Assembly (NCBI GenBank): GCA_916610825.1
Contig: OU744447.1
Coordinates: 15,111,751-15,175,750, forward strand
Length of the DNA stretch: 64,000 nt
Source: Haliclystus octoradiatus
Taxonomy: Eukaryota; Cnidaria; Staurozoa; Stauromedusae; Haliclystidae
Direction: 5' to 3'
Shown: piece by piece, positions 13,811-27,919 of the stretch
Numbering within the stretch: position 1 is the first letter of the stretch
How the letters are laid out: every line of letters starts with the position of its first letter
Made by a program: the position numbers and the translations under genes
Notes under the pieces: generated by a model
Told to the model about the DNA's origin: nothing
Database searches by the model: none
The model's input: the letters and a program-made list of their open reading frames with translations, nothing else

Positions 13811-13947
13811 TGATCTAGTAATAATGTAAACCTACCCACTATGATCTACTAAAACTTACATCTGCCCACTTTGTTCTAGTAGTGAGTCTCTTGTATTCAC
13901 TATGATGTTACATCTTCCCACTATGATCTAGTGATAAGTCTCTTGCA

Positions 13948-13962
13948 TTCACTATGTATAGG
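13948..13962. other. 3 bp deletion landmark
   Basis: CACTATGTATAGGG stands where A2 has CACTATGATGTATAGGG near 8727. The same shortened form is at about 19785 in B2. It is a useful tag for the A3/B lineage. Confidence 0.9.
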
Positions 13963-15288
13963 GATCTTGAAATGGTGACTTGTATCTACTATGATCTAGT
14001 TATGATCTACAAATAATGTTCATCAATCCACTATCATCTGGTAATAATCTAATATTAATGTCCATCTACCCACTATGATCTAGTAATAAGACTTCTGTAT
14101 TTACCATGATGTATAGGGATCTAGAAATGAGTGACTTGTTTCTACTATGATCTAGCTATGATCTACAAAAATGTTCATCTATCCATAATCATCATGTAAT
14201 GATCTATTATTTATGTGCATCTACCGGATATGATCTAGTAATAATGTAGATTAGGACCACTATGATCTAGAATAATGTACATATACCCACTATGATCTAG
14301 TAAAAACTTACATCTACCCACTATGATCTAGTAATAAGTCTCCTGTATTCACTATCATGTATGGGGATCTAGAAAGAGTGACTTGTATCTACTATGATCT
14401 AGTTATGATCTACAATTAATGCTTATCTATCTACTATCATCTGATAATGATCTTATATTAATGTCCATCTACCCACTATGATCTAGTTATAATGTTTATA
14501 TGACCAGTATGATCTAGAAATAATGTACATATAACTACCATGATCTAGTAAAAATTTACATCTACGCACTATGATCTAGTAATAAGTCTAATGTATTCAT
14601 TATGATGTATGGGGATCTAGAAACGAGTGACTTGTATCTACTATGATCTAGCTATGATCTACAAAAATGTTCATCTATCCACAATCATCATGTAATGATC
14701 TATTATTTATGTGCATCTACCGGATATGATCTAGTAATAATGTAGATTAGGACCACTATGATCTAGAATAATGTACATTTACCCACTATGATCAAGTAAA
14801 AAGATACATCTACCCACTATGATCTAATGATAAGTCTCTTGCATTCGCTATGATGTAAAGGGATCTTGAAAGGGTGACTTGTATCTACTATGATCTAGTT
14901 ATGATCTACAAATAATGTTTATCTATCTACTATCATCTGGTAATGATCAGATATTAATGTCCATCTACCCGATATGATCTAAGAATAATGTACATATGAC
15001 AACTATGATATAGAAATAATGTACATATACCCGCTATGATCTAGTCTAAACTTACATCTACCTATCATGAACCAGTAATAAGTCTACTGTATTCACTATG
15101 ACGTATAGGGATCTAGAAAAGAGTGACTTGCATCTACTATGCTCTAGTTATGATCTACAAATAATGTTCAACTATCCACTATGACCTGGTAATGATCTAA
15201 TAGTAATGTCCCTGTACCCACTATGATCTAGTAGTATTGTACATCTACCCACTATGATCTGGTAATAATGTATATATACCCGATATGA

Positions 15289-15396
15289 TATAACAATGAA
15301 TCACTTGTATCCACTATAACCTAGTAGTGATTTGGTGAGGTGTTGATTGTATCCACTATGTTCCAGAATTGATCTAGAAATATTATACATCTACCC
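15289..15396 (+). repeat. d relic, short form (A3/B1)
   Basis: Collinear with the A2 relic at offset 5222; TTTGGTGAGG at 15331. Confidence 0.75.
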
Positions 15397-16518
15397 ACTA
15401 TGATCTAGTAATAAGTCTTCTGTATTTACCATGATGTATAGGGATCTAGAAATGAGTGACTTGTATCCACTATGATCTAGCAGTGATCTAGTAATAATGT
15501 AAACCTACGCAATTTGATCTACTAAAACTTACATCTACCCACTTTGTTCTAGTAATAAGTCTCTTGTATTCATTATGATGTATAGGTATCTAGAATAGCG
15601 TGGTTTGTGTCTACTATGATCTAGTCATGATTACCCACCATGATCTGTCAATAATGTTTATATGACCGCTATGATCTAGAAATTATGTACATATAAGTAC
15701 TATGATCTAGTAAAAACTTACATCTACCCACTATGATCTAGTAATAAGTCTCCTGTATTCACTATGATGTATGGGGATCTAGAAAGAGTGACTTGTATCT
15801 ACTATGATCTAGTTATGATCTACAAAAATGTTCATCTATCCTTTATCATCTGGTATTGATCTAATATTAATGTCCATCTACCCACTATGATCTAGTAAGA
15901 AGTTTCCTGTATTTACCATGATGTATAGGGATCTAGAAATGAGCGACTTGTATCTACTATGATCTAGTTATCATGTACAAAATATGTTTATCTATCTACC
16001 ATCATCTGTTAATGATCTAATATTAATGTCCATCTACCCACTATGATCTAGTAGTAATGTACATATGACCACTATGATGTTGAATAATGTACAAATACCC
16101 ACTATGATCTAGTAAAAAGTTACATCTACCCACTATGGTCCAGTCACAAGTCTCTTGTATTCATTCTGATGTTTAGGGATCTAGAAAGAGTGACTTGTAT
16201 CTACTATGATCTAGTTATGATCTACAAAAAAGTTCATCTATCCACTATCATCTGGTAATGATCTAATATTAATGTCCATCTACCCACTATTATTTAGTAA
16301 TAATGTACATATGACCACTACGATCTAGAAACAATGTACATATACCCACTATGATCTAGTGATAAGTCTCTTGCATTCACTATGATGTATAGGGATCTTG
16401 AAATGGTGACTTGTATCTACTATGATCTAGTTATGATCTACAAATAATGTTTATCTATCTACTATCATCTGGTAATGATCTGATATTAATGTCCATCTAC
16501 CCGATATGATCTAGGAAT

Positions 16519-18035
16519 AATGTACATATGACAACTATGATCTAGTAATAATGTCCATCTACCAACTATGATCTAGTAATAATGTACATATGATTAATAT
16601 GATCTAGAAATAATGTACATATACCCACTATGATCTAGTAATAATTTCATTTTACCAACTATGATCTAGTAATATTGTACATATGACCAATATGATCTAG
16701 AAATAATCTAAGTATACCCGCTTTGAGCTAGTAAAGAGTCAATGGTAGCATTTCTGATCTCGTAACAATAAAAAATCATCAACTAAAATGTAGAAATGAT
16801 TTGGAGAGGAGTGGCCTGTATCTACTATGATCTAATAATGATCTACAAATATTATACATCTACCCAGTATGATCCAGTAATGAGTCATTTGTATCCACTG
16901 TCATCTATTGACCTAGTAATAATTTTCATCTACACACCGTGATCTAGCAATAATGATTGTTATCCTCTATGATCTATTTGTTATCTAGAAAGAACTAACA
17001 TATGTCCACTATGACCTACTGATTATAAAGTAGTATTGTACATCTACCCACTATGATCTAGTAATTATGTACATCAACCCAATATGATATAGCAATGAAT
17101 CGCTTGTATCCACTATGATCTAGAAGTGATTGTAGAGGTTTTGCTTCCACCCACTATGTTCTAGAAATGATCTAGAAATATTATAAATCTACCCACTATG
17201 ATTATGTGTGACTTCAATTGAATCAACCATGATCTGTTATTAATCTAGAAAGAACTACCTTTTATCCACAATGATCTATTAATGATCTAGTAATATAGTT
17301 CGCCTAGTTACTATGATCAGTTAATGAGTTCATCGTACCCAATATGATTTAGGAGTGATGTAGAATAGAGTTACTTGCATATATTATGATCTAGTGGTGA
17401 TCTAGAAAGAGAATGCTTTATCAACTATGATCTAGCAGTGATCTAGTAATAATGTAAACCTACCCACTATGATCTACTCAAACTTACATCTACCCACTTT
17501 GTTCTAGTAGTGAGTCTCTTGTATTCACTATGATGAATAGGGATATAGAAAAGAGTGGTTTGTATCTACTATGATCTAGCTATCATCTAAAAAAATGTTC
17601 ATCAATCCACTATCATCTGGTATTGATCTAATATTAATGTCTATCTACCCACTATAATCTAGTAATAATGTTTATATGACCACTATGATCTAGAAATAAT
17701 GTACATATAACTACCATGATCTAGTAAAAACTCACATCTACCCACTATGATCTAGTAAGAAGTCTCCTGTATTTACCATGATGTATAGGGATCTAGAAAT
17801 GAGCGACTTGTATCTACTATGATCTAGTTATCATGTACAGAATATGTTTATCTATCTACCATCATCTGTTAATGATCTAATATTAATGTCCATCTACCCA
17901 CTATGATCTAGTAGTAATGTACATATGACCACTATGATGTAGAATAATGTACAAATACCCACTATGATCTAGTAAAAAGTTACATCTACCCGCTATAGTC
18001 TAGTGACAAGTCTCTTGTATTCATTCTGATGTATA
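16519..18035 (+). repeat. Partial 5648-type unit, copy A4 head
   Basis: A fourth copy begins here and matches A3 at offset 5222. Near 17735 it skips 156 bp, which is four monomers (31+41+42+42), so that the monomer ending near 17740 joins directly to the one beginning ACTATGATCTAGTAAGAAG. Homology to the A unit fades at about 18035, where a different branch of 248 bp units starts (GGATCTTGAAAAGAGTCAC). Confidence 0.8.
16708..17438 (+). repeat. D cassette 6, 731 bp
   Basis: First-position cassette of A4, inside B1. It belongs to the lineage of cassettes 3, 5 and 7 by its TTTCTGATCTCG and AGAGAATGC variants. Confidence 0.9.
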
Positions 18036-18817
18036 GGGATCTTGAAAAGAGTCACTTGTATTTACTATGATCTAGTTATGATCTACAAATAATGTTCATC
18101 AATCCACTATCATCTGGTAATAATCTAATATTAATGTCCATCTACCCACTATGATCTAGTAATAAGTCTTCTGTATTTACCATGATGTATAGGAATCTAG
18201 AAATGAGTGACTTTTATCCACTATGATCTAGCAGTGATCTAGTAATAATGTAAACCTACCCACTATGATCTACTAAAACTTACATCTACCCACTTTGTTC
18301 TAGTACTAAGTCTCTTGTATTCACTATGATGAATAGGGTTATAGAAAAGAGTGGTTTGTATCTACTATGATCTAGTCATGATTATCCACTATGATTTGTC
18401 AATAATGTTTATATGACCACTATGATCTAGTAATAATGTTTATATGACTACTATGATCTAGAAATAATGTACATATAACTACCATGATCTAGTAAAAATT
18501 TACATCTACGCACTATGATCTAGTAATAAGTCTAATGTATTCATTATGATGTATGGGGATCTAGAAACGAGTGACTTGTATCTACTATGATCTAGCTATG
18601 ATCTACAAAAATGTTCATCTATCCACAATCATCATGTAATGATCTATTATTTATGTGCATCTACCGGATATGATCTAGTAATAATGTAGATTAGGACCAC
18701 TATGATCTAGAATAATGTACATATACCCACTATGATCAAGTAAAAAGTTACATCTACCCACTATAATCTAGTGATAAGTCTCTTGCATTCGCTATGATGT
18801 AAAGGGATCTTGAAAGG

Positions 18818-18860
18818 GTGACTTGTATCTACTATGATCTAGTTATGATCTACAAAAAAT
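18818..18860. other. B1/B2 duplication junction
   Basis: Left of it the sequence is the end of B1 (TTGAAAGGGTGAC); right of it is the B start (AAATGTTCATCTATCC). The overlap GTGACTTGTATCTACTATG and following bases also stands left of 13022, as expected for unequal exchange in aligned monomers. Confidence 0.85.
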
Positions 18861-19264
18861 GTTCATCTATCCACTATCATCTGGTAATGATCTAATATTA
18901 ATGTCCATATACCCACTATGATTTAGTAATAATGTACATATGACCACTACGATCTAGAAACAATGTACATATACCCACTATGATCTAGTGATAAGTCTCT
19001 TGCATTCACTATGATGTATAGGGATCTTGAAATGGTGACTTGTATCTACTATGATCTAGTTATGATCTACAAATAATGTTTATCTATCTACTATCATCTG
19101 GTAATGATCTGATATTAATGTCCATCTACCCGATATGATCTAGGAATAATGTACATATGACAACTATGATCTAGTAATAATGTCCATCTACCAACTATGA
19201 TCTAGTAATAATGTACATATGATTAATATGATCTAGAAATAATGTACATATACCCACTATGATC

Positions 19265-19644
19265 TAGTAATTATGTACATCAACCCAATATAATATAGCA
19301 GTGAAACACTTGTATCCACTATGATCTAGCAGTGATTGTAGAGGTTTTGCTTCCACCCACTATGTTCTAGAAATGATCTAGAAATATTATACATCTACCC
19401 ACTATGATTATGTGTGACTTCATTTGAATCAACCATGATCTGTTATTATTCTAGAAAGAACTACCTTTTATCCACAATGATCTATTAATGATCTAGTAAT
19501 ATAGTTCGCCTAGTTACTATGATCAGTTAATGAGTTCATCGTATCCAATATGATTTAGGAGTGATGTAGAATAGAGTTACTTGCATATATTATGATCTAG
19601 TGGTGATCTAGAAAGAAAATGCTTTATCAACTATGATCTAGCAG
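19265..19644 (+). repeat. D cassette, left half deleted (B2)
   Basis: Copy of the truncated cassette at 13431, offset 5834. Private changes GCAGTGAAACAC near 19299. Its existence shows that the 423 bp deletion came before the B duplication. Confidence 0.92.
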
Positions 19645-21122
19645 TGATCTAGTAATAATGTAAACCTACCCACTATGATCTACTAAAACTTACATCTGCC
19701 CACTTTGTTCTAGTAGTGAGTCTCTTGTATTCACTATGATGTTACATCTTCCCACTATGATCTAGTGATAAGTCTCTTGCATTCACTATGTATAGGGATC
19801 TTGAAATGGTGACTTGTATCTACTATGATCTAGTTATGATCTACAAATAATGTTCATCAATCCACTATCATCTGGTAATAATCTAATATTAATGTCCATC
19901 TACCCACTATGATCTAGTAATAAGACTTCTGTATTTACCATGATGTATAGGGATCTAGAAATGAGTGACTTGTTTCTACTATGATCTAGCTATGATCTAC
20001 AAAAATGTTCATCTATCCATAATCATCATGTAATGATCTATTATTTATGTGCATCTACCGGATATGATCTAGTAATAATGTAGATTAGGACCACTATGAT
20101 CTAGAATAATGTACATATACCCACTATGATCTAGTAAAAACTTACATCTACCCACTATGATCTAGTAATAAGTCTCCTGTATTCACTATCATGTATGGGG
20201 ATCTAGAAAGAGTGACTTGTATCTACTATGATCTAGTTATGATCTACAATTAATGCTTATCTATCTACTATCATCTGATAATGATCTTATATTAATGTCC
20301 ATCTACCCACTATGATCTAGTTATAATGTTTATATGACCAGTATGATCTAGAAATAATGTACATATAACTACCATGATCTAGTAAAAATTTACATCTACG
20401 CACTATGATCTAGTAATAAGTCTAATGTATTCATTATGATGTATGGGGATCTAGAAACGAGTGACTTGTATCTACTATGATCTAGCTATGATCTACAAAA
20501 ATGTTCATCTATCCACAATCATCATGTAATGATCTATTATTTATGTGCATCTACCGGATATGATCTAGTAATAATGTAGATTAGGACCACTATGATCTAG
20601 AATAATGTACATTTACCCACTATGATCAAGTAAAAAGATACATCTACCCACTATGATCTAATGATAAGTCTCTTGCATTCGCTATGATGTAAAGGGATCT
20701 TGAAAGGGTGACTTGTATCTACTATGATCTAGTTATGATCTACAAATAATGTTTATCTATCTACTATCATCTGGTAATGATCAGATATTAATGTCCATCT
20801 ACCCGATATGATCTAAGAATAATGTACATATGACAACTATGATATAGAAATAATGTACATATACCCGCTATGATCTAGTCTAAACTTACATCTACCTATC
20901 ATGAACCAGTAATAAGTCTACTGTATTCACTATGACGTATAGGGATCTAGAAAAGAGTGACTTGCATCTACTATGCTCTAGTTATGATCTACAAATAATG
21001 TTCAACTATCCACTATGACCTGGTAATGATCTAATAGTAATGTCCCTGTACCCACTATGATCTAGTAGTATTGTACATCTACCCACTATGATCTGGTAAT
21101 AATGTATATATACCCGATATGA

Positions 21123-21230
21123 TATAACAATGAATCACTTGTATCCACTATAACCTAGTAGTGATTTGGTGAGGTGTTGATTGTATCCACTATGTTCCAG
21201 AATTGATCTAGAAATATTATACATCTACCC
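21123..21230 (+). repeat. d relic, short form (B2)
   Basis: B2 copy at offset 5834; TTTGGTGAGG at 21165. Confidence 0.75.
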
Positions 21231-22541
21231 ACTATGATCTAGTAATAAGTCTTCTGTATTTACCATGATGTATAGGGATCTAGAAATGAGTGACTTGTAT
21301 CCACTATGATCTAGCAGTGATCTAGTAATAATGTAAACCTACGCAATTTGATCTACTAAAACTTACATCTACCCACTTTGTTCTAGTAATAAGTCTCTTG
21401 TATTCATTATGATGTATAGGTATCTAGAATAGCGTGGTTTGTGTCTACTATGATCTAGTCATGATTACCCACCATGATCTGTCAATAATGTTTATATGAC
21501 CGCTATGATCTAGAAATTATGTACATATAAGTACTATGATCTAGTAAAAACTTACATCTACCCACTATGATCTAGTAATAAGTCTCCTGTATTCACTATG
21601 ATGTATGGGGATCTAGAAAGAGTGACTTGTATCTACTATGATCTAGTTATGATCTACAAAAATGTTCATCTATCCTTTATCATCTGGTATTGATCTAATA
21701 TTAATGTCCATCTACCCACTATGATCTAGTAAGAAGTTTCCTGTATTTACCATGATGTATAGGGATCTAGAAATGAGCGACTTGTATCTACTATGATCTA
21801 GTTATCATGTACAAAATATGTTTATCTATCTACCATCATCTGTTAATGATCTAATATTAATGTCCATCTACCCACTATGATCTAGTAGTAATGTACATAT
21901 GACCACTATGATGTTGAATAATGTACAAATACCCACTATGATCTAGTAAAAAGTTACATCTACCCACTATGGTCCAGTCACAAGTCTCTTGTATTCATTC
22001 TGATGTTTAGGGATCTAGAAAGAGTGACTTGTATCTACTATGATCTAGTTATGATCTACAAAAAAGTTCATCTATCCACTATCATCTGGTAATGATCTAA
22101 TATTAATGTCCATCTACCCACTATTATTTAGTAATAATGTACATATGACCACTACGATCTAGAAACAATGTACATATACCCACTATGATCTAGTGATAAG
22201 TCTCTTGCATTCACTATGATGTATAGGGATCTTGAAATGGTGACTTGTATCTACTATGATCTAGTTATGATCTACAAATAATGTTTATCTATCTACTATC
22301 ATCTGGTAATGATCTGATATTAATGTCCATCTACCCGATATGATCTAGGAATAATGTACATATGACAACTATGATCTAGTAATAATGTCCATCTACCAAC
22401 TATGATCTAGTAATAATGTACATATGATTAATATGATCTAGAAATAATGTACATATACCCACTATGATCTAGTAATAATTTCATTTTACCAACTATGATC
22501 TAGTAATATTGTACATATGACCAATATGATCTAGAAATAAT

Positions 22542-23272
22542 CTAAGTATACCCGCTTTGAGCTAGTAAAGAGTCAATGGTAGCATTTCTGATCTCGTAAC
22601 AATAAAAAATCATCAACTAAAATGTAGAAATGATTTGGAGAGGAGTGGCCTGTATCTACTATGATCTAATAATGATCTACAAATATTATACATCTACCCA
22701 GTATGATCCAGTAATGAGTCATTTGTATCCACTGTCATCTATTGACCTAGTAATAATTTTCATCTACACACCGTGATCTAGCAATAATGATTGTTATCCT
22801 CTATGATCTATTTGTTATCTAGAAAGAACTAACATATGTCCACTATGACCTACTGATTATAAAGTAGTATTGTACATCTACCCACTATGATCTAGTAATT
22901 ATGTACATCAACCCAATATGATATAGCAATGAATCGCTTGTATCCACTATGATCTAGAAGTGATTGTAGAGGTTTTGCTTCCACCCACTATGTTCTAGAA
23001 ATGATCTAGAAATATTATAAATCTACCCACTATGATTATGTGTGACTTCAATTGAATCAACCATGATCTGTTATTAATCTAGAAAGAACTACCTTTTATC
23101 CACAATGATCTATTAATGATCTAGTAATATAGTTCGCCTAGTTACTATGATCAGTTAATGAGTTCATCGTACCCAATATGATTTAGGAGTGATGTAGAAT
23201 AGAGTTACTTGCATATATTATGATCTAGTGGTGATCTAGAAAGAGAATGCTTTATCAACTATGATCTAGCAG
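22542..23272 (+). repeat. D cassette 7, 731 bp
   Basis: B2 partner of cassette 6 at offset 5834, with the same lineage variants. Confidence 0.9.
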
Positions 23273-26200
23273 TGATCTAGTAATAATGTAAACCTACCCA
23301 CTATGATCTACTCAAACTTACATCTACCCACTTTGTTCTAGTAGTGAGTCTCTTGTATTCACTATGATGAATAGGGATATAGAAAAGAGTGGTTTGTATC
23401 TACTATGATCTAGCTATCATCTAAAAAAATGTTCATCAATCCACTATCATCTGGTATTGATCTAATATTAATGTCTATCTACCCACTATAATCTAGTAAT
23501 AATGTTTATATGACCACTATGATCTAGAAATAATGTACATATAACTACCATGATCTAGTAAAAACTCACATCTACCCACTATGATCTAGTAAGAAGTCTC
23601 CTGTATTTACCATGATGTATAGGGATCTAGAAATGAGCGACTTGTATCTACTATGATCTAGTTATCATGTACAGAATATGTTTATCTATCTACCATCATC
23701 TGTTAATGATCTAATATTAATGTCCATCTACCCACTATGATCTAGTAGTAATGTACATATGACCACTATGATGTAGAATAATGTACAAATACCCACTATG
23801 ATCTAGTAAAAAGTTACATCTACCCGCTATAGTCTAGTGACAAGTCTCTTGTATTCATTCTGATGTATAGGGATCTTGAAAAGAGTCACTTGTATTTACT
23901 ATGATCTAGTTATGATCTACAAATAATGTTCATCAATCCACTATCATCTGGTAATAATCTAATATTAATGTCCATCTACCCACTATGATCTAGTAATAAG
24001 TCTTCTGTATTTACCATGATGTATAGGAATCTAGAAATGAGTGACTTTTATCCACTATGATCTAGCAGTGATCTAGTAATAATGTAAACCTACCCACTAT
24101 GATCTACTAAAACTTACATCTACCCACTTTGTTCTAGTACTAAGTCTCTTGTATTCACTATGATGAATAGGGTTATAGAAAAGAGTGGTTTGTATCTACT
24201 ATGATCTAGTCATGATTATCCACTATGATTTGTCAATAATGTTTATATGACCACTATGATCTAGTAATAATGTTTATATGACTACTATGATCTAGAAATA
24301 ATGTACATATAACTACCATGATCTAGTAAAAATTTACATCTACGCACTATGATCTAGTAATAAGTCTAATGTATTCATTATGATGTATGGGGATCTAGAA
24401 ACGAGTGACTTGTATCTACTATGATCTAGCTATGATCTACAAAAATGTTCATCTATCCACAATCATCATGTAATGATCTATTATTTATGTGCATCTACCG
24501 GATATGATCTAGTAATAATGTAGATTAGGACCACTATGATCTAGAATAATGTACATATACCCACTATGATCAAGTAAAAAGTTACATCTACCCACTATAA
24601 TCTAGTGATAAGTCTCTTGCATTCGCTATGATGTAAAGGGATCTTGAAAGGGTGACTTGTATCTACTATGATCTAGTTATGATCTACAAATAATGTTTAT
24701 CTATCTACTATCATCTGGTAATGATCAGATATTAATGTCCATCTACCCACTATAATCTAGTAATAATGTTATATGACCACTATGATCTAGAAATAATGTA
24801 CATACAACTACCATGATCTAGTAAAAACTTACATCTACGCACTATGATCTAGTAATAAGTTTCCTGTATTTCGAATGATATATATGGATCTAGAAATGAG
24901 TGACTTGTATCTACTATGATCTAGTTATCATCTACAAAAAATGTTCATCTATCCACTATCATCTGGTATTGATCTAATATTAATGTCCATCTACCCACTA
25001 TGATCCAGTAAGAAGTCTCCTGTATTTACCATGATGTATAGGGATCTAGAAATGAGCGACTTGTATCTACTATGATCTAGTTATCATGTACAAAATATGT
25101 TTATCTATCTACCATCATCTGTTAATGATCTAATATTAATGTCCATCTACCCACTATGATCTAGAAGTAATGTACATATGACCACTATGATGTAGAATAA
25201 TGTACAAATACCCACTATGATCTAGTAAAAAGTTACATCTACCCACTATGGTCTAGTGACAAGTCTCTTGTATTCATTCTGATGTATAGGGATCTTGAAA
25301 AGAGTCACTTGTATTTACTATGATCTAGTTATGATCTACAAATAATGTTCATCAATCCACTATCATCTGGTAATAATCTAATAATAATGTCCATCTACCC
25401 ACTATGATCTAGTAATAAGTCTTCTGTATTTACCATGATGTATAGGGATCTAGAAATGAGTGACTTCTTTCTACTATGATCTAGCTATGATCTACAAAAA
25501 TGTTCATCTTTCCACAATCATCATGTAATGATCTATTATTTATGTGCATCTACCGGATATGATCTAGTAATAATGTAGATTAGGACCACTATGATCTAGA
25601 ATAATGTACATATACCCACTATGATCTAGTAAAAACTTACATCTACCCACTATGATCTAGTAATAAGTCTCCTGTATTCACTATCATGTATGGGGATCTA
25701 GAAAGAGTGACTTGTATCTACTATGATCTAGTTATGATCTACAAATAATTCTTATCTATCTACTATCATCTGATAATGATCTTATATTAATGTCCATTTA
25801 CCCACTATGATCTAGTTATAATGTTTATATGACCAGTATGATCTAGAAATAATGTACATATAACTACCATGATCTAGTAAAAAGTTACATCTACGCACTA
25901 TGATCTAGTAATAAGTCTAATGTATTCATTATGATGTATGGGGATCTAGAAACGAGTGACTTGTATCTACTATGATCTAGCTATGATCTACAAAAATGTT
26001 CATCTATCCACAATCATCATGTAATGATCTATTATTTATGTGCATCTACCGGATATGATCTAGTAATAATGTAGATTAGGACCACTATGATCTAGAATAA
26101 TGTACATATACCCACTATGATCAAGTAAAAAGTTACATCTACCCACTATGATCTAGTGATAAGTCTCTTGCATTCGCTATGATGTAAAGGGAACTTGAAA

Positions 26201-26742
26201 GGATGACTTGTATCTACTATGATCTAGTTATGATCTACAAAAATGTTCATCTATCCTTTATCATCTGGTATTGATCTAATATTAATGTCCATCTACCCAC
26301 TATGATCTAGTAAGAAGTCTCCTGTATTTACCATGATGTATAGGGATCTAGAAATGAGCGACTTGTATCTACTATGATCTAGTTATCATGTACAAAATAT
26401 GTTTATCTATCTACCATCATCTGTTAATGCTCTAATATTAATGTCCATCTACCCACTATGATCTAGTAGTAATGTACATATGACCACTATGATGTAGAAT
26501 AATGTACAAATACCCACTATGATCTAGTAAAAAGTTACATCTACCCACTATGGTCCAGTCACAAGTCTCTTGTATTCATTCTGATGTATAGGGATCTAGA
26601 AAGAGTGACTTGTATCTACTATGATCTAGTTATGATCTACAAAAAATGTTCATCTATCCACTATCATCTGGTAATGATCTAATATTAATGTCCATCTACC
26701 CACTATGATTTAGTAATAATGTACATATGACCACTACGATCT

Positions 26743-26752
26743 AGAAACAATG

Positions 26753-26795
<43 letters not shown>

Positions 26796-26829
26796 GTACA
26801 TATACATATACATCATATACATATACCCA
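26743..26829 (+). repeat. CATATA-type microsatellite inside a monomer
   Basis: Between GTACATATA (ends 26760) and CCCAC (starts 26826) there are 65 extra bases made of CATATA repeats with two interruptions, one containing TACATGTACA and one CATCATATAC. Related monomers elsewhere go directly from GTACATATA to CCCAC. The expansion arose in the monomer tail, which already contains ACATATA. No other copy in the window has it, so it is a unique landmark. Confidence 0.95.
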
Positions 26830-27188
26830 CTATGATCTAGTGATAAGTCTCTTGCATTCACTATGATGTATAGGGATCTTGAAATGGTGACTTGTATCTA
26901 CTATGATCTAGTTATGATCTACAAATAATGTTTATCTATCTACTATCATCTGGTAATGATCTGATATTAATGTCCATCTACCCGATATGATCTAGGAATA
27001 ATGTACATATGACAACTATGATCTAGTAATAATGTCCATCTACCAACTATGATCTAGTAATAATGTACATATGATTAATATGATCTAGAAATAATGTACA
27101 TATACCCACTATGATCTAGTAATAATTTCATTTTACCAACTATGATCTAGTAATATTGTACATATGACCAATATGATCTAGAAATAAT

Positions 27189-27919
27189 CTAAGTATACCT
27201 GCTTTGAGCTAGTAAAGAGTCAATGGTAGCATTTGTGATCTCGTAACAATAAAAAATCATCCACTAAAATGTAGAAATGATTTGGAGAGGAGTGGCCTGT
27301 ATCTACTATGATCTAATAATGATCTACAAATATTATACATCTACCCAGTATGATCCAGTAATGAGTCACTTGTATCCACTGTCATCTATTGACCTAGTAA
27401 TAATTTTCATCTACACACCGTGATCTAGCAATAATGATTGTTATCCTCTATGATCTATTTGTTATCTAGAAAGAACTAACATATGTCCACTATGACCTAC
27501 TGATTATAAATTAGTATTGTACATCTACCCACTATGATCTAGTAATTATGTACATCAACCCAATATGATATAGCAACGAATCACTTGTATCCACTATGAT
27601 CTAGAAGTGATTGTAGAGGTTTTGCTTCCACCCACTATGTTCTAGAAATGATCTAGAAATATTATACATCTACCCACTATGATTATGTGTGACTTCAATT
27701 GAATCAACCATGATCTGTTATTAATCTAGAAAGAACTACCTTTTATCCACAATGATCTATTAATGATCTAGTAATATAGTTCGCCTAGTTACTATGATCA
27801 GTTAATGAGTTCATCGTATCCAATATGATTTAGGAGTGATGTAGAATAGAGTTACTTGCATATATTATGATCTAGTGGTGATCTAGAAAGAAAATGCTTT
27901 ATCAACTATGATCTAGCAG
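27189..27919 (+). repeat. D cassette 8, 731 bp
   Basis: Only cassette of bridge C. It has TATACCTGC near 27195, where most copies read TATACCCGC; the same change is found in cassettes 11 and 12, supporting the 16 kb-scale paralogy. Private: GCAACGAATC near 27573. Confidence 0.9.

Larger units (their letters stand above)
11297..16518 (+). repeat. 5648-type unit, copy A3, shortened to 5222 bp
   Basis: It follows A2 at offset 5648 up to 13430, where 423 bp are missing (offset becomes 5225), and loses 3 more bases near 13955 (offset 5222). It then stays collinear to the start of the next copy at 16519. The tail shares the A2 variants listed under A2. The second D cassette of this copy is missing its left half because of the 423 bp deletion. 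Confidence 0.9.
13022..18855 (+). repeat. 5834 bp duplicated segment, copy B1
   Basis: The segment spans the right part of A3, the head of A4 and about 0.8 kb of other 248 bp units. It recurs at an offset of 5834 (for example 13317 to 19151, 16522 to 22356, 16739 to 22573, 18767 to 24601). The right end lies in about 38 bp of identity with the sequence just left of 13022, centred on TGATCTAGTTATGATCTAC, so the breakpoint cannot be placed more closely. Because it copies the A3 deletions, this duplication came after them. Confidence 0.9.
18856..24689 (+). repeat. 5834 bp duplicated segment, copy B2
   Basis: Second copy of B1. It carries the same 423 bp and 3 bp deletions as A3. Differences from B1 are few: GCAGTGAAACAC near 19299 against GCAATGAATCAC near 13465, and TGATCAGTT near 19520 against TGATGAGTT near 13686. 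The match to the B1 flank ends near 24690, where TACAAATAATG replaces TACAAAAAATG. Confidence 0.9.

Noticed and set aside
26743-26829. Possible transposon terminal repeat or TATA promoter
   Set aside because: The tract is a simple CATATA expansion continuous with the ACATATA of the host monomer. There is no target-site duplication, no flanking new sequence and no downstream open frame.
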